Source of the DNA: Paenirhizobium cremeum | GTDB taxonomy: Bacteria; Pseudomonadota; Alphaproteobacteria; Rhizobiales; Rhizobiaceae | DNA length: 64,000 nucleotides | NCBI RefSeq assembly: GCF_022884085.1 | Contig: NZ_JAGGCS010000007.1 | Span: forward strand, 1-64,000 | Direction of reading: 5' to 3' | Notes under the pieces: model-generated | Database searches by the model: none | Told to the model about the DNA's origin: nothing | What the model saw: only the letters and a program-made list of their open reading frames with translations | Made by a program: the position numbers and the translations under genes | Shown: positions 55,257 to 64,000 of the stretch, one piece after another | Layout: the number at the start of each line of letters is the position of its first letter | Position numbering within the stretch: position 1 is the first letter of the stretch

Positions 55257-56705
55257 ATGCTGCAGAACAAGACACTGATCGAAAAGCTCAACTTCTATAT
55301 CGACGGCGCGTGGGTCGCTCCGGCTGGCGGAACGCGGATCGAAGTCGTCAACCCGGCGAACGAGGAAGCCTATGCCGTGATTTCCGGCGGCACCGCCGGC
55401 GACATCGACCGGGCCGTGGCCGCCGCCCGCCGCGCCTTCGAAGGCTGGAGCAGCACGAGCCGCGACGAACGGCTTGCCCATCTGGAAAAGCTCGTCGCGA
55501 TCTACGAGCGCCGGATGGAGGAGATGGCCGAGGCGATCACCGCCGAAATGGGTGCGCCGATCAGGCTTTCGCGCGAATCCCAGGCGGTCTCCGGCGTCTC
55601 CCACCTGAAGGCGTTCATCCGCGCCTTCAAGGCCTATGAATGGGAATACCTGCCGGACGAAACCCGCCCCAACCAGCGGATCGTGCATGAGCCGATCGGC
55701 GTTTGCGGCCTCATCACGCCGTGGAACTGGCCGATGAACCAGATCGCGCTGAAGGTCATACCCGCGGTCGCCGTCGGCTGCACCGTCGTGCTCAAGCCTT
55801 CGGAAATCGCCCCGATGTCGGCGATGCTGTTTGCCGAGTTCATGGACGAGGCGGGCTTCCCCGCAGGCGTCTTCAACCTCGTCAACGGCGAGGGTCCCGT
55901 CGTCGGCGAGGCGCTTTCCAGCCATCCGGACGTCGACATGATGTCGTTCACCGGCTCGACCCGCGCAGGTGCCGCCGTCTCGCGCGCTTCTGCCGCCACG
56001 GTCAAGCGCGTATCGCTCGAACTCGGCGGCAAGTCGCCGAACATCGTCTTCGCCGATGCCGACCTGCCGGCCGCCATCGAACGCGGCGTCAGGCATTGCT
56101 TCGAGAACACCGGGCAGTCCTGCAATGCGCCGACCCGCATGCTGGTCGAGCGTTCCGTCTATGACGCAGCCGTCGATCTTGCCGCCAGGGCCGGCGCACA
56201 GGTCGCCGTCGACGACCCGGCCAGGGACGGCGATCATATCGGCCCGCTGTCCTCCGGAGCCCAGTTCGAGAAGGTCCAGGGCATGATCGAAAAGGGCATC
56301 GCCGAAGGAGCGAAGCCGGTGCTTGGCGGGCTCGGCAGGCCGGAAGGCTTCAATCGCGGCTATTTCGTCCGCCCGACCATCTTCGCCGGCGTCGACAACG
56401 ACATGGCGATCGCGCGCGAGGAGGTTTTCGGGCCGGTGCTGGTGATGATCCCCTTCGACACCGAGGAAGACGCGATCCGCATCGCCAACGACACGGTCTA
56501 TGGCCTTGCCGCCTATATCCAGACGGGATCGCCGGAACGGGCGCAGCGCGTCGCCCGCAGGCTGCGCGCCGGCATGGTACAGATCAACGGCACCTCCCGC
56601 GCGCCGGGCATGCCCTTCGGCGGCTACAAGCAGTCCGGCATCGGCCGCGAAGGCGGCAAGTGGGGCCTGGAAGACTTCATGGAAGTCAAGCTGATCGCCG
56701 GCTGA
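55257..56705 (+). CDS. NAD-dependent aldehyde dehydrogenase
   Basis: ALDH superfamily enzyme, 482 aa. ITPWNWPMNQIALKVIPAVAVG is the cofactor region. The catalytic Glu is in LELGGKSPN (about 249) and the Cys in NTGQSCNAPTRM (about 283). PFGGYKQSGIGREGG and MEVKLIAG end the protein. The SCNAPTR context differs from the ALDH10 enzyme at 38051. AGGA lies 7-8 nt before ATG 55257. It stands alone, divergent from cydDC and ended by two hairpins, so it is probably its own transcription unit. The substrate is unknown. Confidence 0.9.
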   Translation: MLQNKTLIEKLNFYIDGAWVAPAGGTRIEVVNPANEEAYAVISGGTAGDIDRAVAAARRAFEGWSSTSRDERLAHLEKLVAIYERRMEEMAEAITAEMGAPIRLSRESQAVSGVSHLKAFIRAFKAYEWEYLPDETRPNQRIVHEPIGVCGLITPWNWPMNQIALKVIPAVAVGCTVVLKPSEIAPMSAMLFAEFMDEAGFPAGVFNLVNGEGPVVGEALSSHPDVDMMSFTGSTRAGAAVSRASAATVKRVSLELGGKSPNIVFADADLPAAIERGVRHCFENTGQSCNAPTRMLVERSVYDAAVDLAARAGAQVAVDDPARDGDHIGPLSSGAQFEKVQGMIEKGIAEGAKPVLGGLGRPEGFNRGYFVRPTIFAGVDNDMAIAREEVFGPVLVMIPFDTEEDAIRIANDTVYGLAAYIQTGSPERAQRVARRLRAGMVQINGTSRAPGMPFGGYKQSGIGREGGKWGLEDFMEVKLIAG

Positions 56706-57029
56706 AGGTTCGGCCTGAAGAAATAGGCCCGAAGAACCGGCCCGAAGGCCGGTTCCTTCGCCACCGGCGGCCGCGCCGGTGGCTCAATGCAATTTACACC
56801 CGGGCTCTTCGCCTGCGGCAAAACACCTCCCGCCCGCCGGCCACCTCCCCCCAGAGGGGATCAAGAACACCGCGCCGCAGCACCTTCCTTATGCGATTGC
56901 CGCGTCCCCAAGGCATCCTTCCTTCCTCTCCACGTCACGAAAACTTGGCTCCGGCTTCACGAAACTGTCGTGCAACGGGTCTAGAGGATGACGAGCGGGA
57001 TGCAATTTCTTTTGCAAAGGAAAAGATTC
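56706..57029. other. Gap between aldehyde dehydrogenase and Ugp-like operon
   Basis: Region of 324 bp. The first 80 bp hold two strong hairpins (listed as a terminator). The rest should contain the promoter of the binding-protein gene at 57030, but I cannot place -35/-10 boxes convincingly. Near the gene there is a short inverted element TGCAA...TTGCA at about 57001-57016. No gene was found. Confidence 0.5.
56734..56783 (+). terminator. Tandem hairpins after aldehyde dehydrogenase
   Basis: Two adjacent perfect stems: GAACCGGCC/GGCCGGTTC with CGAA loop (56734-56755), then GCCACCGGCG/CGCCGGTGGC with GCCG loop (56760-56783). T-rich tails are weak, but the pair probably ends the upstream transcript. 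Confidence 0.6.
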
Positions 57030-58289
57030 ATGTCACACAAATTGCACAAACTGGCCGGCGCCAGCCTGATCGCCCTTCTTGCCACGGTCGCCTCGGCTGA
57101 GGCCGCAACGGTGGTGAAGTTCTGGCACAGCTTCAACAAGGGCAATGGCGAAGCGCTGGACAAGATCATCGCCGGTTTCGAGGCGGCCAATCCGGACATC
57201 GACATTCAGGCCGAGTTCATCGGCAACTATAACGACATCGTCGCCAAGCTGCAGGCCGCCATTCCGGCCAAGCGCGCGCCCGATGCGGTCATTCTCGAGG
57301 TGACCCGCTACGGCCTTTTCGCCGACCGCGGCGTGCTGACCGACCTCACCCCCTATTTCGATGCCGATCCGCTGAAGGACGACCTTTACGACTACGCGCG
57401 CGAAGTCGGCGTCTACAAGGGCAAGAACTATATCGTGCCCTTCAACTCCTCGACCCCGGTCCTTTACTACAACAGCGATATCTTCAAGCGCGCCGGCATC
57501 GAGGGCGAGCCTGCGCTGAAGACCTTCGACGACATCATGGCCGCGTCGAAGACGATCACCGAAAAGCTCGGTTCGGAAGGCATCAGCGGCATCGCCGCGC
57601 CGGGCCAGTTCGCCCGCTGGGGCCTCGTCATGGCCAATGACAGCGAACTGATGGACCCCGAGACCAACGAGGTGCTGCTCGACAGCCCGAACACCATCGA
57701 AGCCTATCAATGGATGGCCTCGCTGGTGCACAAGGAAAAGGTCTCCTCGCCGGACGGCGTGACCGAGGAAGACAACGGTCGCGACGCATTCCTCGCCGGC
57801 AAGGTCGGCATCATGCTGAATTCGACCGGCAATTACGGCGGCGCCAGGAAGGCGCTCGGCGACAAGCTCGAAACGCGCCCGATGCCCTGCAACAAGACCT
57901 GCTCGGTGCCGATCGGCGGCGCCGGAATCGGCATTCTCTCGACCTCCGAAAAGGCGGTTCAGGACGCGGCCTACAAGTTCGTGAGCTACGCCGCATCGCC
58001 TGAGGCCAACGCCATCTGGTTTGCCGAAACCGGCTATCTGCCGATCAACAAGAAGAGCGCGGCCCTGCCGGTCGCGGTCGAAGCGCTCGCCACCCAGCCG
58101 GGCATCGATGTCGCCATCAAGCAGCTCGACTTCGCCCATGGCCGTTCGCGCGCACCCGTCGTCACCTGGATGCGCACCACCGAATACAAAATGTGGGAAG
58201 CCATGGCCTTCGGCCAGCGCGACGCGACCGAGACCATGAAGGACTTCGCCGCCCAGACCCGCAAGGAAACGGAACGCAACGGCGAGTAA
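57030..58289 (+). CDS. Ugp-like ABC binding protein
   Basis: Periplasmic solute-binding protein, 419 aa, resembling UgpB (sn-glycerol-3-phosphate and its diesters). A signal peptide (about 1-25) precedes VVKFWHSFNKGNGEALDKIIAGFEA, close to the UgpB opening. NSSTPVLYYNSDIFKRAG and GKVGIMLNSTGNYGG are further family segments. AAGGAAAAG lies before ATG 57030. The operon contains a glycerophosphodiesterase gene, supporting a glycerophosphodiester or related phosphate-ester ligand. Confidence 0.88.
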   Translation: MSHKLHKLAGASLIALLATVASAEAATVVKFWHSFNKGNGEALDKIIAGFEAANPDIDIQAEFIGNYNDIVAKLQAAIPAKRAPDAVILEVTRYGLFADRGVLTDLTPYFDADPLKDDLYDYAREVGVYKGKNYIVPFNSSTPVLYYNSDIFKRAGIEGEPALKTFDDIMAASKTITEKLGSEGISGIAAPGQFARWGLVMANDSELMDPETNEVLLDSPNTIEAYQWMASLVHKEKVSSPDGVTEEDNGRDAFLAGKVGIMLNSTGNYGGARKALGDKLETRPMPCNKTCSVPIGGAGIGILSTSEKAVQDAAYKFVSYAASPEANAIWFAETGYLPINKKSAALPVAVEALATQPGIDVAIKQLDFAHGRSRAPVVTWMRTTEYKMWEAMAFGQRDATETMKDFAAQTRKETERNGE

Positions 58290-58306
58290 TCCTCCGCCAA
58301 AACAGC

Positions 58307-58343
58307 GGGACCGGCGGTCGACCTTCTGGCGGCTGCCGGTCCC
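58307..58343 (+). terminator. Hairpin after the Ugp-like binding protein gene
   Basis: Nine-bp stem GGGACCGGC/GCCGGTCCC (58307-58315 and 58335-58343) around a 19-nt loop, followed by a T/C-rich tail. It probably limits read-through or protects the binding-protein message so that it outnumbers the permeases. Confidence 0.5.
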
Positions 58344-58373
58344 TCACCCTTTCTTCCGCTCGATTTGGGTCCC

Positions 58374-59246
58374 ATGCTTCGCACCCTCACACCCTATCTG
58401 TTCGTCGGCCCGCTGATCGCCTTCATCGCGGTGTTCACCTATATCCCCATCGTGTCGAGCCTCAACCTGAGCTTCCGCCACTGGGATTTCCTGTCGCCGG
58501 ACATGCCCTTCGTCGGGCTCGACAATTACCGCGCCCTTTTTGCCTCGCGCGATTTCTGGAACGCGCTGAAGGTCACGGCGCTGTTTGCCGTGCTTTCCGT
58601 GCCGCTGAGGCTCGTTCTGGCGCTCGCCATCGCCAGCTACCTGGTGCGCGAAACACTGCCCTCGCGGCTGCTGCGCGGCGCGCTGTTTTTGCCCTCGGTC
58701 ACCTCCACCGTCTCCATTGCCGTCGTCTTCTCCTGGGTGTTTGCCACCGATTACGGCATGGTCAACGCGCTGCTGGCAAACCTCGGGCTGGGCAAGGTGC
58801 CGTGGCTGCAGGACCCGTCACTGGCGCTCTGGGTGCTGATCGCGGTCAATACCTGGAAACAGCTCGGCTACGACATCGTCATCTACATCGCCGGCCTGCA
58901 GGCCGTGCCGCAGGAGCTTTACGATGCCGCTGCCGTCGATGGCGGCCGCCGGTTCCACGTGTTCCGCCGGGTCACCGTGCCGCTGGTCATGCCGACTACC
59001 TATTTCCTGCTGGTCATCTCGGTGATCGAGGCCTTCCAGGTCTTCACCATCGTCAACGTCATGACCCATGGCGGACCGGCGGGCGCGACCGACATGCTGG
59101 TCAATATGCTCTACCGCGTCGGTTTCGTGCTGTTCGACATCGGCCAGGGCTCGGCGCTCGCCGTGCTGCTCTTCGTCCTTCTCATCGTGCTGGCGCTGGT
59201 CAAGTCCTTCGTCGTCGGCAGGAAGGTGCATTATGAAGCCTGTTAA
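58374..59246 (+). CDS. Ugp-like ABC permease (UgpA-like)
   Basis: Inner-membrane permease, 290 aa, six predicted helices beginning with LFVGPLIAFIAVFTYIPIVSSL. The EAA motif is ELYDAAAVDGGRRFHVFRRVTVPLV. ATG 58374 lacks a good Shine-Dalgarno; a TTG three codons earlier is also in frame. It overlaps the next permease by 14 bp, showing coupled translation. Confidence 0.9.
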   Translation: MLRTLTPYLFVGPLIAFIAVFTYIPIVSSLNLSFRHWDFLSPDMPFVGLDNYRALFASRDFWNALKVTALFAVLSVPLRLVLALAIASYLVRETLPSRLLRGALFLPSVTSTVSIAVVFSWVFATDYGMVNALLANLGLGKVPWLQDPSLALWVLIAVNTWKQLGYDIVIYIAGLQAVPQELYDAAAVDGGRRFHVFRRVTVPLVMPTTYFLLVISVIEAFQVFTIVNVMTHGGPAGATDMLVNMLYRVGFVLFDIGQGSALAVLLFVLLIVLALVKSFVVGRKVHYEAC

Positions 59247-60042
59247 CCGCCTCCTCACCCTGCTTGCGCTGGCTGCCGGGACGATTTTCCTCGTGCCGGT
59301 GCTCTATTCGATCTGGATGTCGTTCCAGACGGCGCACGCCTATTACACCGGCACGGTGGAGTTCACGCTCGGCAATTACGCCCGCGCGGTCGGGCAATAC
59401 AATTTCGCCCGTTATCTCATGAACAGCATCCTCGTCTCCGGGCTGGTGACGATCATCGGGCTGACCGTCGCCACCATGGCCGCCTTCGCCTTCGCCCGCT
59501 ACGAGTTTCGCGGCGGCAACCTGCTGTTCGGCGCAACCGTCGCGACGCTGATGATTCCGAGCCATATCAGCCTCATTCCCAACTACCTGACGCTCGCCAA
59601 GGCGGGACTGCTCGACACCTATGCCGGGCTGATCCTGCCGGCGATCTCCAACGGTTTCGCCGCCTTCTTCCTGCGGCAATACATCAAGGGCATTCCGAGG
59701 GCGCTGGACGAGGCCGCCTACATGGATGGCGCCACACCTTTGCAGGTGCTCTGGCGGATCATCGTGCCGATCTCGAAGCCCGCCATCTTCTCGATGGGGC
59801 TCTATATCTTCCTCACCGAATGGAACAACTACATCTGGCCGCTGGTCGCCGTCGGCAAGGAAGACCTCTTCACGCTACAGATCGGCCTGGCTCGGCTCTA
59901 CCGCACCAATCCCGGCGAAGGCCTGATCGACTGGCCGCTGGTCATGGCCGCATCGACCATCACCATCCTGCCGGTGCTCCTGGGCTTCCTGCTGGTCGAG
60001 CGGCATCTGGTGCGCGGCATCACCATGGGCGCGGTCAAGTAA
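59233..60042 (+). CDS. Ugp-like ABC permease (UgpE-like)
   Basis: Inner-membrane permease, 269 aa, of the MalG/UgpE type. The first helix is LLTLLALAAGTIFLVPVLYSIW and the EAA motif is ALDEAAYMDGATPLQVLWRIIVPISKP. ATG 59233 has GGAAGG about 7 nt upstream, inside the end of the previous gene. It forms the channel with the UgpA-like protein. Confidence 0.9.
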   Translation: MKPVNRLLTLLALAAGTIFLVPVLYSIWMSFQTAHAYYTGTVEFTLGNYARAVGQYNFARYLMNSILVSGLVTIIGLTVATMAAFAFARYEFRGGNLLFGATVATLMIPSHISLIPNYLTLAKAGLLDTYAGLILPAISNGFAAFFLRQYIKGIPRALDEAAYMDGATPLQVLWRIIVPISKPAIFSMGLYIFLTEWNNYIWPLVAVGKEDLFTLQIGLARLYRTNPGEGLIDWPLVMAASTITILPVLLGFLLVERHLVRGITMGAVK

Positions 60043-60048
60043 TTCAAC

Positions 60049-60806
60049 ATGGAACAGAAAATGACACATATCGCATCCCATCGCGGCGGAACGCTCGAAT
60101 TCGGCGACAGCACGCCCCGCGGCTTTTCGGCAACCGCGATCATGGCGCTGGAGGAGGTGGAATTCGATGTACACCCGACCGCCGACGGCGCCATCATCGT
60201 GCATCACGACGCCACGCTCGACGCTAGCACGGACCGCACCGGCGCAATCGCCGGCCTGACTGTGTCAGAGGTCCGCGCCGCCACCATCAATTACGGCGAG
60301 GGCGGCCATCCGCTCACGCTCGAGGAACTCTGCATCATCTTCTCGAAAAGCCGCGTCGATTTCCGCTGCGAAATCAAGCCGGGCGCCGATGGCCGCCCCT
60401 ACCGCGATTTCGTGCCGCGCGTGGTCGAGACCCTTGCCAGCAACGGCATGCTGGAACGCACCACCTTCTCCTCCTTCCTGATCGAGGCGCTGGACGAGGT
60501 CGCGGCGGCGACGGACCGGCCCAGGCTCTGGCTGGTCAGCCCGCCGGTACTCCGCCAGCTCGGAACGTCCGCCGTGATCGAGCTTGCCCACGCCCATGAG
60601 ATCCCGGAGATCGGCGTCCATATCGACACGGCCGACACAGAGCTGATGGCCGAAATCAGGGCCGCCGGCCTCGATTTCGGCTGCTGGGCCGCCCACACCG
60701 CGCCGCAGATCGAAAAGGCGCTTTCGCTCGGCGTCAAGGTTTTCACCACCGACCGACCGAGCCTCGCCATCGCCATTCGCAACGAGAAAAACCGGGAGAC
60801 AAACCG

Positions 60807-60810
<4 letters not shown>
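60049..60810 (+). CDS. Glycerophosphodiester phosphodiesterase (UgpQ-like)
   Basis: Cytoplasmic GDPD-family hydrolase, 253 aa, releasing an alcohol and glycerol-3-phosphate from glycerophosphodiesters. Active-site residues are visible: His11-Arg12 in SHRGG, Glu38 and Asp40 in EFDVHPTADG, and His53 in VHHDATL. CEIKPG and VFTTDRPSLA complete the TIM barrel. There is no signal peptide, so it acts on imported substrate, as E. coli UgpQ does. The start may be ATG 60049 or ATG 60061. The stop overlaps the ATPase start as ATGA. Confidence 0.9.
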
Positions 60811-61874
<1,064 letters not shown>

Positions 61875-61921
61875 ACCCGGACACCCCGGAAACGTCAGGG
61901 CTGACAAACAGACGGGAAGCA

Positions 61922-62809
61922 ATGGACAGACAAAGCGAAGTTCCGCAGGCGCTCGGCGACCTCATCAATCGCAATTCGACCCGGCTGACGGAGGCCGACA
62001 CCCGATTGCTGGACGTCCTGATGCAGGACCCGGTCCGGGCGGCGATGGACAACGGCAAGGAGGTCTCCTCCCGAGCCGGGGTGCATCCGGCATCGGCCGT
62101 GCGGCTCGCCCGCCGCCTGGGGTTCAAGGGCTATCCCGAGTTCCGCAGCTTTCTCCAGGCCAATCTGCTGGAGGGCGGCGGCGATTTCGACAATCCCGCA
62201 GCGCGCATTGCCGCCCGGCTGGTGCGGGCGGAAGACGGCGGCGTGCTGTCTTCCGTGCTGGACAGCGAGATCGCCGCGCTGGAGCGCCTCCGCAACACGG
62301 TTTCCGACGCCGATATCAGGGCCTTCTCCGAATGCCTGCGCAAGAGCCGCCGCATCTTCCTGTTCGGCCAGGGGCATTTCTCGTCGCTTTCCGCGCTGGT
62401 CTCCCTTCGCCTCAACCGTTCGGGCTATGAGACCGTCGATCTCGCGGCCCGGATGAACCAGCTTCCCGAAACGCTGAACACGCTTGCCGCAGGCGACGTC
62501 GTCTGGCTGCTCGCCTTCCGCAAGGTCTCTCCCCTCATCCAGGAAATGCGCACGATCGCCCGGCAAAGGGGCGCGGAAGTCCTGATGCTCACCGATGTCC
62601 TGAACGCCCGCCTCGATCCGGCCCCCGATCACCAGATCCTCGTTTCGCGCGGCAAGGCCGGGGATTCGCAATCGCTGGTGGTGCCGATGACGATCGCCAA
62701 CGCAGTGATCCTCGATCTGGCCGCCATCGACGACGGCCGCTCTCTCCGGTCGCTCGCCGGCTTCAAATCCTTCCGGGAGGATTGCGGCCTGTCGCGGGCG
62801 CTGGTCTAG
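61922..62809 (+). CDS. RpiR/MurR family regulator with SIS domain
   Basis: Transcription regulator, 295 aa. The N-terminal RpiR helix-turn-helix (about 8-85) has VSSRAGVHPASAVRLARRLGFKGYPEFRSFLQ. The SIS phosphosugar-binding domain (about 125-260) has RRIFLFGQGHFSSLSALVSLRLNRSGY. The first SIS region usually reads GxGxS, here GQGHFSS. ATG 61922 follows GGGAAG. It lies 47 bp after the ATPase, so it is probably in the operon and senses a phosphorylated product of the imported compound. Confidence 0.9.
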   Translation: MDRQSEVPQALGDLINRNSTRLTEADTRLLDVLMQDPVRAAMDNGKEVSSRAGVHPASAVRLARRLGFKGYPEFRSFLQANLLEGGGDFDNPAARIAARLVRAEDGGVLSSVLDSEIAALERLRNTVSDADIRAFSECLRKSRRIFLFGQGHFSSLSALVSLRLNRSGYETVDLAARMNQLPETLNTLAAGDVVWLLAFRKVSPLIQEMRTIARQRGAEVLMLTDVLNARLDPAPDHQILVSRGKAGDSQSLVVPMTIANAVILDLAAIDDGRSLRSLAGFKSFREDCGLSRALV

Positions 62810-62861
62810 ACGGGCGTTCGACGCTCATACGGCCGGGCCTTGAAAAAATCTCGGACCGGCT

Positions 62862-62888
62862 GGAATAAAAACCGGGCCAGTCCGTATA
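62862..62888 (+). promoter_or_regulatory. ECF-type promoter before the sigma factor gene
   Basis: GGAAT (62862-62866), 16 bp, CGTAT (62883-62887) resembles ECF sigma promoters, which often autoregulate. Transcription would begin about 62893-62896, practically at the ATG (62896), giving a leaderless or near-leaderless message. Confidence 0.45.
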
Positions 62889-62895
62889 CAGGGGT

Positions 62896-63429
62896 ATGGA
62901 CAGCAACAAGAGATCGTTCGACGTGATAGGCCAGCTCGCCTCCCTGAGGCGGTATGCGCGCTCGCTCACGCGCAATTCCGGCGATGCCGAAGATCTCGTG
63001 CACGATGCGCTGGTGCGCGCCTATGAGCGCCGCGCCACCTTCAGGCCCGGCTCCAACCTGCGCAACTGGCTGCTCTCCATCGTCCACAACGCCCATGTCG
63101 ACCGCCTGCGCTCGTCGATCAGCCGCAGGCGGCACGAGGGCGAGGACGGGGACGCGCTGGGCGAGCCGACGTCCTTTCCCGCACAGCAGGAACACGCCGT
63201 CAGGCTTCGGCAGGTGCGCGAGGCCTTCATGACGCTGCCCGAAGAACAGCGGGAGGCGCTGCATCTCGTCGCCATCGAGGAGCTTTCCTATCAGGAAGCC
63301 GCCGATACGCTCGGCATTCCCGTGGGCACCCTGATGTCGCGCGTGTCGCGCGCCCGCGCCGCATTACGGTCCTTCGAGGACGGCAGACAACCCAACCATC
63401 TGAGACTTGTAGGAGGCGGAAATGAGTGA
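62896..63429 (+). CDS. ECF RNA polymerase sigma factor
   Basis: Sigma-70 family factor with only regions 2 and 4, 177 aa. Region 2 (about 10-75) has YARSLTRNSGDAEDLVHDALVRAYERRATFRPG and NLRNWLLSIVHNAHVDRLR. Region 4 (about 115-165) has MTLPEEQREALHLVAIEELSYQEAADTLGIPVGTLMSRVSRAR. It directs RNA polymerase to stress or envelope genes. The stop overlaps the next gene start by 8 bp, typical of sigma/anti-sigma pairs. The upstream promoter looks ECF-type, so it may control itself. Confidence 0.92.
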   Translation: MDSNKRSFDVIGQLASLRRYARSLTRNSGDAEDLVHDALVRAYERRATFRPGSNLRNWLLSIVHNAHVDRLRSSISRRRHEGEDGDALGEPTSFPAQQEHAVRLRQVREAFMTLPEEQREALHLVAIEELSYQEAADTLGIPVGTLMSRVSRARAALRSFEDGRQPNHLRLVGGGNE

Positions 63430-64000
63430 CGAGACCCCCGTTCTCGACAGCGATCTCGACGCCTATATCGACAACCAGCTCGATGCCGCAGGCCGTCTGC
63501 GGGTCGAGATGTGGCTTGCACGGCATCCCGAAACCGCCGCCCGCGTGATGGAGGATATCGGCCTCCAGACGACGCTTCGCCTGGCGCTTGCGGAGGCCGC
63601 GCCTTTCGCCAGACCCGAGACGCGCGAGGCGGCGAGAAGGCTCGCCTCCGGCCTTGCCGGTCAGCGCATGTGGCAGGCGGTGCGGCGCGTCGCGGCGGTC
63701 GCCGGCCTATTCGCCGCCGGCTGGTTTGCCAATGCCACCGTCCATCCCTTCGGCGCCAGGGAGGTGGTGGCCTCGGTGCATCCGCCATCCTTCGTCGAAC
63801 AGGCCGTGCAGGCCCACCAGACCTCGCTCGTGCGCGAAACCATGCCCTCCCAGCCCGAGACCCGCCTGCTCGACCGCAGCGATATCCGGGCGGCCACGGC
63901 GATCGGGCTTCCCGAGCTTCCGGGAGACTGGACGGTGACCGACGTGCAGGTCTTCCCCTCGCCCTTCGGCCCAAGCGTCGAAATGGGCATTAAGACGCCG
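63422..64000 (+). CDS. Probable anti-sigma factor (partial, runs off window)
   Basis: N-terminal 193 codons of a probable transmembrane anti-sigma factor; the 3' end lies outside the window. It opens with an acidic part (LDSDLDAYIDNQLDAAGRLRVEMWLARHPE), typical of the zinc-finger-like or ASD region of anti-ECF proteins. A CxxC pair is not visible. One membrane helix is likely at about 82-98 (AVRRVAAVAGLFAAGWFA), followed by a periplasmic part. GGAGG lies 5 nt before ATG 63422. It overlaps the sigma gene by 8 bp. Confidence 0.8.
   Translation, partial: MSDETPVLDSDLDAYIDNQLDAAGRLRVEMWLARHPETAARVMEDIGLQTTLRLALAEAAPFARPETREAARRLASGLAGQRMWQAVRRVAAVAGLFAAGWFANATVHPFGAREVVASVHPPSFVEQAVQAHQTSLVRETMPSQPETRLLDRSDIRAATAIGLPELPGDWTVTDVQVFPSPFGPSVEMGIKTP

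Overview
The window is GC-rich DNA of an alphaproteobacterium, most likely Rhizobiaceae (Agrobacterium/Rhizobium/Shinella-type). It belongs to a secondary replicon (megaplasmid or chromid). The main evidence is a complete repABC replication/partition cassette with three perfect parS-type palindromes and an antisense RNA gene between repB and repC. Supporting evidence is a rhizobial cellulose operon containing bcsN and many polyamine- and Ugp-type ABC transporters. No rRNA, tRNA, transposase or CRISPR array was seen.

Layout. 0.2-1.9 kb: a DUF1403 gene followed by an ScpB-like condensin subunit. 2.1-11.3 kb: a two-partner secretion operon (giant GLUG-repeat adhesin TpsA, transporter TpsB, then an IalB-family protein). 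11.5-16.9 kb: the replicon core (repC, ctRNA gene, repB, repA, parS sites, a WGR-domain gene and a 30-residue membrane peptide). 17-26 kb: cellulose synthesis genes bcsN-A-B-Z plus a TPR protein, with a divergent L,D-transpeptidase lipoprotein gene. 26.8-39.5 kb: an unusual divergent cluster. One side encodes a PotDBCA-like importer, a UGT-like glycosyltransferase, two cupins, an aldehyde dehydrogenase and a saccharopine-dehydrogenase-like oxidoreductase. The other encodes a regulator with two winged helices, a second glycosyltransferase and an ALDH10-type aminoaldehyde dehydrogenase.

39.6-47 kb: a sugar ABC importer operon with a Gfo/Idh oxidoreductase and a TIM-barrel isomerase, opposite a LacI regulator with a perfect operator palindrome. 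47-48.2 kb: a Fic AMP-transferase whose start codon is embedded in an inverted repeat. 48.3-55 kb: the cytochrome bd cluster cydDC-(small secreted protein)-cydABX with a possible FixK/FNR box. 55.3-56.7 kb: a third aldehyde dehydrogenase. 57-62.8 kb: a Ugp-like importer with a glycerophosphodiesterase and an RpiR regulator. 62.9-64 kb: an ECF sigma factor and the start of its probable anti-sigma factor, which runs off the window.

The candidate for a new system is the 26.8-39.5 kb divergon. It couples a polyamine-type importer and amine/aldehyde-oxidising enzymes to two paralogous GT-B glycosyltransferases, one on each arm, a combination I cannot assign to a known catabolic pathway. Start codons were re-chosen from Shine-Dalgarno position and gene overlaps. 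No database search was possible, so family names rest on recognised motifs.
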